Source: Streptomyces sp. CB01373 (GTDB lineage: Bacteria; Actinomycetota; Actinomycetes; Streptomycetales; Streptomycetaceae). From it: a DNA stretch of 45,519 nt. Position 1 is the stretch's first letter; each line of letters opens with the position of its first letter. Location of the stretch: contig NZ_NNBK01000032.1 of the NCBI RefSeq assembly GCF_002803075.1, positions 1-45,519 on the forward strand, written 5' to 3'. The position numbers and the translations under genes were made by a program. The notes beneath the pieces were generated by a model. That model was not told the DNA's origin and ran no database searches. It worked only from the letters and a program-made list of their open reading frames with translations. Shown here piece after piece: positions 33,779-43,197 of the stretch.

Positions 33779-34975
33779 TCACCGCGGCCCTTGGCGCAGG
33801 TCGTTGAGGGCGACTTCGAGCAGGTGGTAGCGCACGCGTTCTTGTTCGAGTCGCACGTTGGGGCCGAACTCGCCGTCCGCGAGGCTGGCGTAGACGTCGG
33901 CTTCGTCCGGGGTGAGCGTGCCGAGAGGCTGGTGGGTGGGGGCGTCCTCCTTCACCCATTGGCCGCGGTGCTCCAAGAGAGTGCTCCGGTCCATCAGGAT
34001 GGACTGCGTGTGCGGGAAGGCCCGATGCAGCCGGTCGAGGATGGTGAAACCGTGAGTGTCCAGGTCGCCCCAGTACACAAGGCGTACATCGTGCAGCCAG
34101 GTCAGGGCGGACAGTTGGGTGACGGCGTAGCCGCCGCCGTGGATCACGATGCTGTGGGGCTGGTCGGGGAAAGCGAGGTAGGTGGTTTCGTTCTCGATGA
34201 CGAACACGGTCGTGATGCCGGGCGGCGGCGCGGTGAACTCATCCGCGCGGATCGTGAGTTCGCTGAAGCCCCCCAGCGACTCGCCGCCGAGCAGCCGAAA
34301 TCGCAGGTAGGCGGGCTTGCGCAGGAAACGGAAGCGGGCGGCGAAGTCAGTGCGCGCGGCCTCGGCGTCGATGCGGTCGTCGGGAAGGCACTGTTCGAGC
34401 AGGGTGGTCAGGATAGCGCGGTGGCGTTCGATGAACTTGGTGTCCACCCCAGGTACGTCGAGCTGGCGTAGGTAGACGGCTGGGCCACGGTAGTCGGTGA
34501 TCCAGCGGATCGTGCCCTCCAGGCGATGCCAGTCGGCCTCCCGCTGGAGGACCTGCATGGGGTGGGCAACCATCCAGTCGATGAGAGCGGGCAGCCTTTC
34601 CTGGGTGGAGGCCAGCAGGGCTTGGTAGCGGGCGACCGTGGGGGTGACGCCGAGTATGCGCCAGAGGTCGTCGCGGTCGTCGACCCAGACGCGGTCGGGG
34701 ATGTAGTTCACGCCGGCCAGGCGTCCGCCGAGCCGGCGGTATTCGATGCGCAGGTGCCGGTGTGCGCTGGGCGCCCACGATTCGGTCCAGGCGAGGACGT
34801 CGTCGTAGTGGCGGGTGATGTCGCCGGCTTTCGGGCCGCGCAGGGGAATCTCGACGGGTTCCCAGGGTGCCCCGTTGGCGAGTTGGGTGAGGTAGGTACC
34901 CGTGTTCCAGCGTTTGCGGAGGCGTTCGAGGACGGCCTGCGGCGTAGTCCAGTTGAGGTTTTGATGCGTCGTCAT
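33779..34975 (-). CDS. jetD: Wadjet protein JetD, TOPRIM nuclease
   Basis: A 398-residue protein with the JetD layout. The N-terminal DUF3322-type arm domain (TTPQAVLERLRKRWNTGTYL, then VWVDDRDDLWRILGV) is followed by a C-terminal DUF2220/TOPRIM-like nuclease with TTVFVIENETTYLAF (Glu261) and LVYWGDLDTHGF (Asp304, Asp306). In Wadjet, JetD is the nuclease that cuts plasmid DNA after the JetABC SMC motor has extruded a closed circle. It is the last gene of jetABCD, and its ATG lies 1 base after the jetC stop. All acidic metal-binding residues appear present, so it should be active. Confidence 0.9.
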   Translation of the reverse strand: MTTHQNLNWTTPQAVLERLRKRWNTGTYLTQLANGAPWEPVEIPLRGPKAGDITRHYDDVLAWTESWAPSAHRHLRIEYRRLGGRLAGVNYIPDRVWVDDRDDLWRILGVTPTVARYQALLASTQERLPALIDWMVAHPMQVLQREADWHRLEGTIRWITDYRGPAVYLRQLDVPGVDTKFIERHRAILTTLLEQCLPDDRIDAEAARTDFAARFRFLRKPAYLRFRLLGGESLGGFSELTIRADEFTAPPPGITTVFVIENETTYLAFPDQPHSIVIHGGGYAVTQLSALTWLHDVRLVYWGDLDTHGFTILDRLHRAFPHTQSILMDRSTLLEHRGQWVKEDAPTHQPLGTLTPDEADVYASLADGEFGPNVRLEQERVRYHLLEVALNDLRQGPR

Positions 34976-34976
34976 C

Positions 34977-37900
34977 TCAGTCTCCCTGTCCGGCGGCGGG
35001 CTGCAGGCTGGCCAGGGTGTGGGCGAGGCGTTCTTGGCGGTATTGGGCGATGGTCAGGGTGCGTAGGCGGGAATGGTGTCCGCTGGGGTTGTCGACGAAG
35101 CCGACGGCGGACACGTAGGGCTCGATGACGTGGATCTTCTGCAGTGGGGTGACGATAAGGAGTTGCAGGCCCAGACGTTTGAAGAGGTCCAGGGCGAAGC
35201 GGGCGGATTCCTCCGAGCCGCGCCCGAAGGCTTCGTCGATGACCACGAAGCGGAAGGTACGGCTTCTGCTGTGGGTGGTGTCGAGCTTGAACTGGTAGGC
35301 GAGAGAGGCGGCCAGGATGGTGTACGCGAGCTTCTCCTTCTGTCCGCCGGACTTGCCGCCGGAGTCGGAGTACACCTCGTACTCGGAGTCGTCCTCGCGG
35401 CGTCGTTCGCTGGCGCTGAAGACGAACCAGTACCGCACGTCGGTGACGCGCTTGGTCCAGCCGCGGTCGCTGTCCGCGTGGCCTTCGCGGCCCTTGAAGC
35501 GTTCGATTAGGTGCTGGACCTGGTGGAACTTCTCCTCGGAGTACAGGTCGGAGTCGTCGCCGGATAGGACGTCGTCGGTACAGGCGCGCAGTTCCGCGGT
35601 GAACTCGCGGATCTCGGTGTTGGGCGTCTGCTCGGGCTTGAGCATGATGTAGCGGCCCGGGTTGTAGTCAATGCCGGCCAGCGACTCGTTGATGGTGTTG
35701 ATGCGGTCGCCGATCTCGTCGGCCCAGATGTTCAACTGCGCGTGGAATCCGGCGATTTCGCGGATCACGTTGGTCTTCAAGTAGGTGCGGAACTGGTCCT
35801 GGAAGCGCGGCAGGTCGTCGGCAACGAGCTGCTGGTGCAGGGCACGGTAGCCAGGGGCGGAGGCAACCGAGGCGTCGAGTTCGCTGGTCTCGACCTGATA
35901 GGTGGTGCGGAAGGAGCTCATCTGGGCGGCGATCGTCTGGGCGAGGCGGGTCTGCTCCTTGGCCCAGCGGTGCTTGTGCGCCGTCATCTCCTCGCGCAGC
36001 CGGGTTTCCGTCTGCGCGCACTCCTGCGCGGTCCGGCACGCCAGGCGGGCGGTGTTCAAGCGCTGTTCGAGGGCCGGAAAGTGCGCCTGTGCAGCGCCGG
36101 CGGCCGGTTCGTCGAGTACCGCGCGGGCCTCGTCGCGGGCGCGTTCAGCGGCGTCGCGCTCGCCGTCGACCCGTCCCCAGCTCTGGCTGGCCTTCTCGTA
36201 GGCGGCTCCCTGTTCGGCGATTTCGTCTGCGGTCTCGGTGAGGCGGCGGGTGAGTTCGTCCAGGTCGTTGGAGGCGGCTTGCAGGCGCTGCTTCTCCGCG
36301 GTCAGCTCGGTGATGCGCCGTACCGCGGACGGCCAGTCGATCTCGCTGTAGTCCACCATCGCCGTCAGCCGGTCGAGGACCTTGTCACGGCTGATGGCGT
36401 CCTCGTAGGCGGCCCCCAACGTGCGTCTCTTCTCGTCCATCTCGCGCTGGGCGCCATGGACTCGTCCCGCCTGATCCAGGAGGGCATCAATCTTCGCCTG
36501 GTTCGTCCAGCCGAGCACATACGTGCTGCGGTCGTCGATGCGGGTGGTGTCGTTCTTCTCGTGGCGGCCCCGCGTCCCCTTGATCAACCCCTGTGCGGTG
36601 ATAGCTAGTTCGGCGTGCCGGAAGTCCTCCATCGTCGGCACGCAGGCGTGGGAGGCACGGCGTTCGAGCTCGCCGGCCAGCCACGGAGCGAACGGCGAGT
36701 CCTCGCGCACTTCGAGCTTGGTGAACAGCGCCATGGACGCACCGGTGGGCAGGCGCCGCGGCGGGAGCTTCTCCGGGACGCGGAAGTAGACCAGCTTCGT
36801 CCCCAGGTGGTGGTCGTTGATCCAGTCGGAGACGCGAGCGTACTGATCGCCGGGGACCAGGAGGGACACGGCGAAGCCGCGCAGCAGCCGCTCGGCGGCT
36901 CCGGCCCACGCCTGTTCCTCGTCTCGGACCTGAATGAGTTCGCCGGCGAAGGGCAGAGCACTGTCCTCAATGCCGAGTTCGCGGCTCAGGCGAGCGCGTA
37001 CCTCCAGCTGCTTGCGGGGGATGTTGCTGCGGCGCGAGCGCAGACTGATCAGGTCTGCGTTCAGGTCCTCGGCCCGCTGCTTCAGCTGTGCGGCCTCGAC
37101 TGCGAGCGTCTCCAGGGCCGTGCGCGTCTCCTGTGTCGTCCCGGCGACGTCGTGCTGGGCCCGGGCAACCTCCTCAAGGCGGTCGGTGAACTGCGCCTGA
37201 TCGGTGACCGGGGCAAGCTCTGCCTGCTCCAGCAGGGTTGCGTGCTGGCGGGCACGCTTCTCCTGAGCGGCGCGCTGCTGCTCCGTCTCCTCGATCTGGC
37301 GCTCCAGTTCGCCCAGGCGCCCGCCGCCCAGGCCCTCACGCTGCAGTTCCCACCGGCGTTCCTGGTCCCGCAGCCGCTCCAGCTCGTCCTTCGCGGTCTT
37401 CTTCTCGCCCTCCAGGCGGGCGAGCATCCGCTCCGCCTCGGCGCGCTGGGCTTCGTGCAGCGCCGACGTGCGCTGGGCGATGAAGTACCGCAAGGCGGCC
37501 TGCTGGCCGTCGGCCTCCTCGATGCGTGCGGCCAGGCCCTCATAGGCGTCGCAGTCCTCAAGCAGCGGGGTGAGGGCCTCGATCTGGGCACGGGCCCGCT
37601 GAACGGAGTTGTAGGTAGTAGTCAGAGCGTCGAAGTGGCTCACGATGTTGTCCGTCATCGCCGCCGCATCGAACGGTTCGAGCATGTGACTGCGCACGAA
37701 CTCGTCCAGGCTGCCCACCGACTTCATCGACACCGTCTGATGGAAGAGCTCCAGCGCCTGTTCGGACTCGATGCCCATCCGGCGCCGGAAATCCTTGCTG
37801 TATGGCGGGAACGTCTTGTGGACGCGGACATCGCCCGCTTCGAGACGCTTCTTCAGCGCCCGCACCTCGGTGCCGAAGTCGGCGAAGTCCCCGGCGACGG

Positions 37901-38393
37901 ACAGCGTCCGGTCGGCGACGAGGAACAGCCGCTCGGGGCTGGTGGCGTTCCCGTCGGCCAGCCAGAACACCTGCCCCAGCGTGACGGTCGCAGCCATCGC
38001 CGGGTTCGTGAACACGCCCAAGATGACGGAGTAGCTGCCCGGCTTTCGCAGCGCTACTGGCTTGGTCGTCCCGGTGGTCTCGTTGCGTTCGGACTTGTAG
38101 TGGCCCAGCACGTAGGAGCGCAGGCTGCGCTCGCCGCTCTCCGCACCGGCTGCCTTGTTGTAGGCGATCTTGCGGGCGGGCATGAACAGCGTGGTGATCG
38201 CATCCACCAGGGTGGACTTGCCGGAACCGATGTCACCGGTCAGCAGGGCGTTGGCGCCGCCGAGACCGAACGACCACACGTGCTTGTCGAACGTGCCCCA
38301 GTTGTAGACCTCCATACGCTCCAGTCGGAAGCCTGCCGCAGCCAGGTCGGTGGAGGCACTCGTGTCGGCGGGGCCGGGCTGGGCGGGGATCAT
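34977..38393 (-). CDS. jetC: Wadjet protein JetC, SMC-like ATPase
   Basis: A 1138-residue SMC/MukB-like motor subunit. Walker A is TGDIGSGKSTL near residues 52-62 (Lys59). Two long coiled-coil arms (rich in Glu, Arg, Ala, Gln) flank a hinge-like segment around 480-640. The C-terminal ATPase lobe has the signature KSGGQKEKLAY and Walker B FRFVVIDEAFGRGSEES. JetC dimers with JetA and JetB form the loop-extruding complex that recognises small circular DNA. I chose ATG 38393 (MIPAQPGPADT) because it sits 2 bases after the jetB stop; the open frame runs 23 codons upstream into jetB. Nothing appears truncated. Confidence 0.92.
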   Translation of the reverse strand: MIPAQPGPADTSASTDLAAAGFRLERMEVYNWGTFDKHVWSFGLGGANALLTGDIGSGKSTLVDAITTLFMPARKIAYNKAAGAESGERSLRSYVLGHYKSERNETTGTTKPVALRKPGSYSVILGVFTNPAMAATVTLGQVFWLADGNATSPERLFLVADRTLSVAGDFADFGTEVRALKKRLEAGDVRVHKTFPPYSKDFRRRMGIESEQALELFHQTVSMKSVGSLDEFVRSHMLEPFDAAAMTDNIVSHFDALTTTYNSVQRARAQIEALTPLLEDCDAYEGLAARIEEADGQQAALRYFIAQRTSALHEAQRAEAERMLARLEGEKKTAKDELERLRDQERRWELQREGLGGGRLGELERQIEETEQQRAAQEKRARQHATLLEQAELAPVTDQAQFTDRLEEVARAQHDVAGTTQETRTALETLAVEAAQLKQRAEDLNADLISLRSRRSNIPRKQLEVRARLSRELGIEDSALPFAGELIQVRDEEQAWAGAAERLLRGFAVSLLVPGDQYARVSDWINDHHLGTKLVYFRVPEKLPPRRLPTGASMALFTKLEVREDSPFAPWLAGELERRASHACVPTMEDFRHAELAITAQGLIKGTRGRHEKNDTTRIDDRSTYVLGWTNQAKIDALLDQAGRVHGAQREMDEKRRTLGAAYEDAISRDKVLDRLTAMVDYSEIDWPSAVRRITELTAEKQRLQAASNDLDELTRRLTETADEIAEQGAAYEKASQSWGRVDGERDAAERARDEARAVLDEPAAGAAQAHFPALEQRLNTARLACRTAQECAQTETRLREEMTAHKHRWAKEQTRLAQTIAAQMSSFRTTYQVETSELDASVASAPGYRALHQQLVADDLPRFQDQFRTYLKTNVIREIAGFHAQLNIWADEIGDRINTINESLAGIDYNPGRYIMLKPEQTPNTEIREFTAELRACTDDVLSGDDSDLYSEEKFHQVQHLIERFKGREGHADSDRGWTKRVTDVRYWFVFSASERRREDDSEYEVYSDSGGKSGGQKEKLAYTILAASLAYQFKLDTTHSRSRTFRFVVIDEAFGRGSEESARFALDLFKRLGLQLLIVTPLQKIHVIEPYVSAVGFVDNPSGHHSRLRTLTIAQYRQERLAHTLASLQPAAGQGD

Positions 38394-38395
38394 TG

Positions 38396-39016
38396 CTACT
38401 TCTCCTGGGGGGTGTGGGTGGCGGCGTACTGGGCCAGGTTCGTGTCGAAGTCGGCGAGCCACTGCCCGTCGACGAAGGCTTTGATGATCCGCTGCACCTC
38501 GAACAGCTGCTCCTGCCCGCGAGCGCGGCGCAGGAACTGTAGGTCCACCACCTTGTTGATGTGGCCGTCGATCTGGTCGACCAGACGTGCCTCGTTGCTG
38601 CCGGCCGGGAGAAACATCCGGATCATCTCGACGATCTCGTCCCGGGTGATCATCAGGCGGGTGCCGTCGGCGCCCGCGTCGAACTCGGCAAGCCTCTTGC
38701 GCAGCAGCACGACCAGCAGACTGACGGGGTAGGACAGCGAGCGGCGGGGCATCAGCCGCGGCGGCGCCATGCGGGGATCGCGGTCATCGTCCTCGTCGTC
38801 GGGTTTCGACTGGAGGAAGGCGTAGCCCTCCATCTCGTCGATCACCACGCGCAGCCCCATGACGTCGACGTAGTCCTTCACGCCGGCACTGTGGTGCAGC
38901 AGCGCGTCCCAGGCCCGCTCGTGCTGGTCGCGGAAGACCGGGCCCTTGAGTAGCTGGTTGACCGGCAGCGAGAGGGCGTACGGCTGCTGCGGGGTGGGGG
39001 TGGCAGGTGTGGTCAT
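38396..39016 (-). CDS. jetB: Wadjet protein JetB, kleisin-associated (DUF4194) subunit
   Basis: A 206-residue DUF4194 protein, the MukE/KITE-like subunit of Wadjet. The conserved region includes LLKGPVFRDQHERAWDALL, then DYVDVMGLRVVIDEMEGYAFL, RRSLSYPVSLLVVLLRKRLAE and MITRDEIVEMIRMFL, which is typical of winged-helix DUF4194 proteins. It bridges JetA and JetC in the complex. The start is ATG 39016, overlapping the jetA stop by 4 bases (ATGA), which excludes the longer frame opening at 39121. Confidence 0.9.
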   Translation of the reverse strand: MTTPATPTPQQPYALSLPVNQLLKGPVFRDQHERAWDALLHHSAGVKDYVDVMGLRVVIDEMEGYAFLQSKPDDEDDDRDPRMAPPRLMPRRSLSYPVSLLVVLLRKRLAEFDAGADGTRLMITRDEIVEMIRMFLPAGSNEARLVDQIDGHINKVVDLQFLRRARGQEQLFEVQRIIKAFVDGQWLADFDTNLAQYAATHTPQEK

Positions 39017-40494
39017 CGCCCCTCCTTCGGGCTGGATACCCAGGCGATGCCGGGGCTGGTGCGAGCAAAGGTGACCACGGGCACGGTGGCGACCTGCTGG
39101 ACGTCGTCCTCGCCGATCCACGTGATCTCTTCTTGGCGGTCGTCGTCGAACACGGTGGTGAACCCGTCGTCCGGTAGCGCGAAGTAGGCGACCAGTTCGG
39201 CAAGCCCCTGCTCCAGAGGGTGCTCGCGCAGCGTCTCGGCCAAGGACACCTGCGTGCGCAAGCCCAGGGTGTGGTGCACCGCGGCCGTGAGCCGGGCGGG
39301 ATCCACATACACCGCCTCGAACAAGGCGTCGGCGGTGAACTCATCGTCCCCCGCCTCGATGCCGGTACTGTCGATCGGCGCCTTGACCACCGGCGTATAC
39401 AAGGGCCGCTCCATCGGCAGGGCGATGGCCGGGGCTGCCGCATCGATCTCGGCGACCAGATTCACGCCCGGCACGTCGCGCAGGGCCAGGGCCTGCGTCT
39501 CGATCGCGCGCACCAGTTCCAGGACACGGCGGTCTTCCGAGCGCACCTGGTCGTCCAGGAATCGGCGGAGCTGATCCGACAGCTGCCGCACCGTGGCCTG
39601 GGTGCGTTCGGCGGCCTCCAGCCAGTCCCGGGGCATGCGACGCATGCGCGGGTCAGGCTCGTCGATGGCTTCCATGGCCTCAACCTCGGCCAGCAGCGTC
39701 TTGAGTTCGTCCTGACGGCTCGGGGCGAGCAGGAAGTCGTAGAACGCCTGGAAGGTCCGTCCCTGGTCCGACTCAGCGATGCTCTCGCGGCTGCTCAGCA
39801 CCTCATCCAGGAGTTCGCCCTTGGCCCCGTCCCACGCGGCGATCTTGCTCCGCAGGTCCCGGTCCAAGTCCCGGAAGTTCGCCTCAACCTCGCGGAAGTC
39901 GGCCAGCAGCCCATGCGCCGTCGTTGTCACCTGCTGGTAGCGGTCCCGCAGGGCCGCGCTGTCCAGAACGTCTACCTCGCCGGCCTCAACACGCTCGATT
40001 TCCTGGTCGATTTCATGCCGTCGCCGGGAGAGCTCGGCCAGTCGCGCCTCGGGGTCCGTTTCGGTGCCGAACGTCATCTGCCGCAGCAGATCGAAGATCG
40101 TATTCAGGCGCGACTCCGTACCGACGAACGAACGCTCTTCCAGCGACCGGACCCACGCGATCGCCTTCTCGACCGCGGCCGTGGCGTCGTAGTGCGGCTC
40201 GTCCGAATCCGCCGGGTAATACTTGCGCAGCCAGCCGTTCCCCGGTGCCGACCAGACATCCAGATACGCCTTCGCGGACTTGGGAAACGTGCCCTGCCCG
40301 AGCCGGTCATTGAGGGCGAACAACTCATCGTCCAGACGTTCGACAAGCTCCGCACCGGCAATCGAGCGCGCTCCCTGCTCGACGAACACCTTGTTGAAGA
40401 AGCTCAACATCAGTGCCGCATTGTCGGCCTTCAGCAGCCGCCAAGCAGCGCTCTGCTTCCGCAGGGCGACCAGGCGGTCGTAGTCCAACTCCAT
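39013..40494 (-). CDS. jetA: Wadjet protein JetA, kleisin-like (DUF3375) subunit
   Basis: A 493-residue DUF3375 protein, the MukF-like kleisin of Wadjet. It begins MELDYDRLVALRKQSAAWRL, followed by LRKYY and the conserved SRLNTIFDLLRQMTFGTETDPE, the most recognisable DUF3375 block. Long coiled-coil helices (RRRHEIDQEIERVEAGEVDVL and beyond) and a C-terminal winged-helix-like part follow. ATG 40494 is preceded by a GGGCAGGA site; the open frame upstream to 40776 has no family-like sequence. It is first in the operon, so the promoter should lie between 40495 and about 40880. Confidence 0.9.
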   Translation of the reverse strand: MELDYDRLVALRKQSAAWRLLKADNAALMLSFFNKVFVEQGARSIAGAELVERLDDELFALNDRLGQGTFPKSAKAYLDVWSAPGNGWLRKYYPADSDEPHYDATAAVEKAIAWVRSLEERSFVGTESRLNTIFDLLRQMTFGTETDPEARLAELSRRRHEIDQEIERVEAGEVDVLDSAALRDRYQQVTTTAHGLLADFREVEANFRDLDRDLRSKIAAWDGAKGELLDEVLSSRESIAESDQGRTFQAFYDFLLAPSRQDELKTLLAEVEAMEAIDEPDPRMRRMPRDWLEAAERTQATVRQLSDQLRRFLDDQVRSEDRRVLELVRAIETQALALRDVPGVNLVAEIDAAAPAIALPMERPLYTPVVKAPIDSTGIEAGDDEFTADALFEAVYVDPARLTAAVHHTLGLRTQVSLAETLREHPLEQGLAELVAYFALPDDGFTTVFDDDRQEEITWIGEDDVQQVATVPVVTFARTSPGIAWVSSPKEGR

Positions 40495-40881
40495 ACATCC
40501 TGCCCTCTCACTACCCCAGCAAGTACGACCGCATTTCCCGCCAACAGCGAAAATGGACGCCCCACTCGATCGGCACTCATGCCCGCACAGCCGCGCATGG
40601 GCATTCCGCGCCGGCCACAAGGAACCGTAGAGGCCACCACTGACAACGGGACTCGGCCCGAGCCGATGACGGGATAGGCCAGGCTGCCTCGGGGAGGGAA
40701 AACGGCAGGCAAGAGGCCGGATACATCCGGATCTGGATCGTTCCCGCTTCTCGCCCTTGCGACGATCCCCGAACACAATTTCGAGTCCCGGCCGAGGGTT
40801 TTGGCTCGCCTACCGGTCCGCCGGCGCCCTGCCCCATCCGGACGGACGCGAGGCCGTGCCATCTCATCTTGATCGCGCCCG
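40495..40881. other. Divergent intergenic region upstream of jetA
   Basis: 387 bases between the jetA start (minus) and the frameshifted helical gene (plus). It probably holds the jetABCD promoter, but I see no clear -35/-10 pair or operator. Open frames here are short and unconvincing. Confidence 0.4.
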
Positions 40882-41803
40882 GTGAGAGCTGGGTCGTGTT
40901 GCCGCCGGATCGGTCCGCCGGAAAGCGCGACAGGGTACCTAGAAGCGCCGGCAATATGGCTGCACCATCTACAGCGCGCCCGAGACCTCGCCTTCCAACT
41001 GGCCGACTCCCCGCCCGAGGACGCGTCCTTGGCCATCGCCAACTGCCTGACAGTGCTCCGCAGTCACACTGGCCATGGCACCCCGGAGCCAGAGGTGCAA
41101 GCCCTCGCCGCCGATCTCGACTCGCTGAGCCAACGGATGCCGACCATTCCGTCCGCGCGCATTCAGCGCGAGATCGGCCAGATCAATGACACCCTCACGA
41201 CCGGGCTCATGACCGACGAGGAAGTCGAGCAATGCTGCCGAACGCTGCTTAAGGACGACGGTCTGCGCGGCCCCCAGCGCCTTGAGCTGAGAGGGTTCCT
41301 CACCGAGGTCCTGGTGTATCAAAACCGATGGAACGATGCCCTGGAATCCCTTCAATCCATCCACGCGTATTCGGTCGAGCGGCCCATGCATCCGCAGGTG
41401 ATCGCCAGGACCCTGCACGATGTAGGGCTGCGTGTGGAGCTGTCCGTCGCCTCCGGCGTGCCTGAGTGCCGCGCCTCACTCATGGTCCTGGTCGGCGAAG
41501 CCGACGCACCACCTGCCCCTGAGAGCCATCAAGTGCTGTCCATTCTCGTCAGCATCACGTCAGGCATGATTGGCCGAACAGCTCAGTCTCCAGGCGAGGG
41601 TGACGTGCATGCCCTTCAAGATGCAGACGTTGCGCCTCCTGGAAGCGGTGCGCGCCGGGGAGCACGCCGCGATTCGCGAAATCTACGATGGCCTCGATGG
41701 TCTCGACACGGCGGCACTAGACCGGGATAACGAAATCGGATGGAAGCGACTTTCCCAAGCCGTCATCGACTCCGCGGTCAGCATGACGCTCCGCGGCGTT
41801 TGA
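40882..41803 (+). pseudogene. Frameshifted helical-repeat protein gene of unknown family
   Basis: The frame from GTG 40882 to about 41568 encodes a helical protein (LQRARDLAFQLADSPPEDASLAIANCL, then GFLTEVLVYQNRWNDALESLQ) with a TPR-like feel. After VSITSGM the sensible reading moves one base over: LAEQLSLQARVTCMPFKMQTLRLLEAVRAGEHAAIREIYDGL, ending at the TGA before 41804. A single extra base near 41567 would reconcile them into about 306 residues. The first ~25 residues (cysteine and arginine rich) look non-coding, so the true start may be lost or may lie near 40960. Alternatively 41612-41803 is a separate small gene. No function assigned. Confidence 0.5.
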
Positions 41804-41898
41804 GCTGCTCACGCTCTCCCCACTCAGGGCGGCGCCCACCTGAAAGACCGGCAGCGACCTCAGGGCTTCCTGCCCCACAGAAGCGGGACAGGCCGTTC

Positions 41899-42927
41899 TC
41901 AGACCTCCCGGGGATCTTGCTGGTCGAGCGCAGCCAGCACGGAAGTCGGATCGTCGATCAGATCGAACAGGCCGCTGGTCCGTCGCGCCCAGCGCTCTGG
42001 ATCCTCTCCTTCCGCGAACGCCGCGGCCGACCTGAACTGGTTCCGGAGATTGACCGGCAGTCTGTCAGCCAGGGACGCACCGAGCTGTCGGCCCAGGACG
42101 GCGCGCGCCGATGGCGGCCGCATGCGGAGGGCCAGCTTGCCGGTCGCCGGGGCGGCGGTGTCGCTCACGCCTTCAAGAGCCGCGACGGCATCGCGCACCC
42201 AGCCGCCATCCCGGGTGTCGGGGAGCGGAACCGCGATCCGCTGAACGCTGGCGATCGCGTTCCTCCCCAGTGCGAGCGAGAGCCCTCCCGGATCCTCGTG
42301 GTAATTCAGGTAGCGGGCGACGTCGACGCCGGGCGGGCAGACCTCGTCGAGCACGACGTCGCCGACGAAGTTTGCGGGGTCGACGAGCCACCCCTCCCGC
42401 ACCACAACGGATGGCTTCAGACGGACCTGATACAGATTGAACTGGCTGCGCTGGTCGGCCTGGTCACGGATCCGACGCAGCATGTTGTGGACAGCGGCCT
42501 CGTACGTGCCGACGTGGAGGGCCTTCGCCCGCTGGCTCGCGACCCACGCGGAAACCCGCTGCTCTCCGCCCATCCTCCTGCGCATCTCGGGAGTCAAGAC
42601 GGCTGACGGGTCGAAGTCCCGCGTCGGCCAGTGCGCCTGCGTACTGGCGTGGTACCAGAAAAACTGCGCGACCCTGTCGCCGTCGAGTGCCGGGTCGCAG
42701 GAGTCGAGCGTCACCCGAGGCGAATCCTCGTGCTCGCAGGTCATGCCGCAGCCGGGGCAGGTTTCCGTCGCCTGCTCCCACCGATCGATCCAGTCCAAAT
42801 CGACACGCCACCCATGATCGCAGCGCCCACAGAACATCTGCCGCTCTCGCCAGAAGTCGATCCGCCGTTCCACGGCACCATTCTCCGGAAGCGTCCGACG
42901 GAAAACCAGCTTCAGCCGAGGTCCCAA
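41899..42927 (-). CDS. Zinc-ribbon protein with possible ADP-ribosyltransferase-like domain
   Basis: A 342-residue protein with the start taken as TTG 42927 (LGPRLKLVFRRTLPEN), 13 bases before the end of a small upstream frame; the frame opens as far up as 42987. Residues 33-60 form a Cys4 zinc ribbon (MFCGRCDHGW, then ETCPGCGM). From about 85 to 235 are FFWYHASTQAHW, AKALHVGTYEAAVHNMLRRI, FNLYQVRLK and ARYLNYHEDPGGLS. This order (Tyr-His-Ala at the start, a .H.GT..AA helix, then a ..NYHEDPGS-like block) resembles ADP-ribosyltransferase/RES-type folds, but I cannot confirm the catalytic set. The last ~100 residues are unassigned. It lies downstream of the CBASS pair on the same strand, 270 bases after the CD-NTase stop. 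Confidence 0.6.
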   Translation of the reverse strand: MGPRLKLVFRRTLPENGAVERRIDFWRERQMFCGRCDHGWRVDLDWIDRWEQATETCPGCGMTCEHEDSPRVTLDSCDPALDGDRVAQFFWYHASTQAHWPTRDFDPSAVLTPEMRRRMGGEQRVSAWVASQRAKALHVGTYEAAVHNMLRRIRDQADQRSQFNLYQVRLKPSVVVREGWLVDPANFVGDVVLDEVCPPGVDVARYLNYHEDPGGLSLALGRNAIASVQRIAVPLPDTRDGGWVRDAVAALEGVSDTAAPATGKLALRMRPPSARAVLGRQLGASLADRLPVNLRNQFRSAAAFAEGEDPERWARRTSGLFDLIDDPTSVLAALDQQDPREV

Positions 42928-43089
42928 ACCCGCCGAAACTCCTCTTCCGCGGCATCTGCTTCGTCGCTGAGCAGATCGACGATCCACTGAGCGGACCTGC
43001 CGGGATCCCCGGAACGCAGCTCAGCCGGGCGGCGGGCAGCCTACCGCTTTCGCGGAAGCCAGCTCCGCGTTGAGCAGGCACTCGGACAT
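42912..43089 (-). pseudogene. Small acidic-tailed ORF, apparently frameshifted
   Basis: From ATG 43089 the minus strand reads MSECLLNAELASAKAV and stops early. One frame over, the same stretch continues AELRSGDPGRSAQWIVDLLSD, then EADAAEEEFRRVWDLG and a TGA at 42914-42912. Joined, they would give a ~58-residue helical protein whose stop overlaps the TTG start region of the zinc-ribbon gene, a layout typical of coupled genes. The amino-acid make-up of both halves looks protein-like. This is a weak call based on reading frame quality only; no family recognised. Confidence 0.3.
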
Positions 43090-43197
43090 GACAGCGAGAG
43101 AGCTGCCCATACTTCAACCCTGGGGGGCGGATGCGTCTGATGCGACGAGCCCCCGGCAGAGTCGTCGGGGCCTCGCCACGCTTCGAGGATCGGTCTT

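Noticed and set aside
36615..38732. Long plus-strand open frame across jetC and jetB
   Set aside because: Antisense of the SMC coiled coils; the Leu/Gly-rich translation has no domain, and the minus-strand proteins are unmistakable.
39220..40677. Plus-strand open frame of ~485 codons across jetA
   Set aside because: Antisense of the DUF3375 gene, with no recognisable domain.
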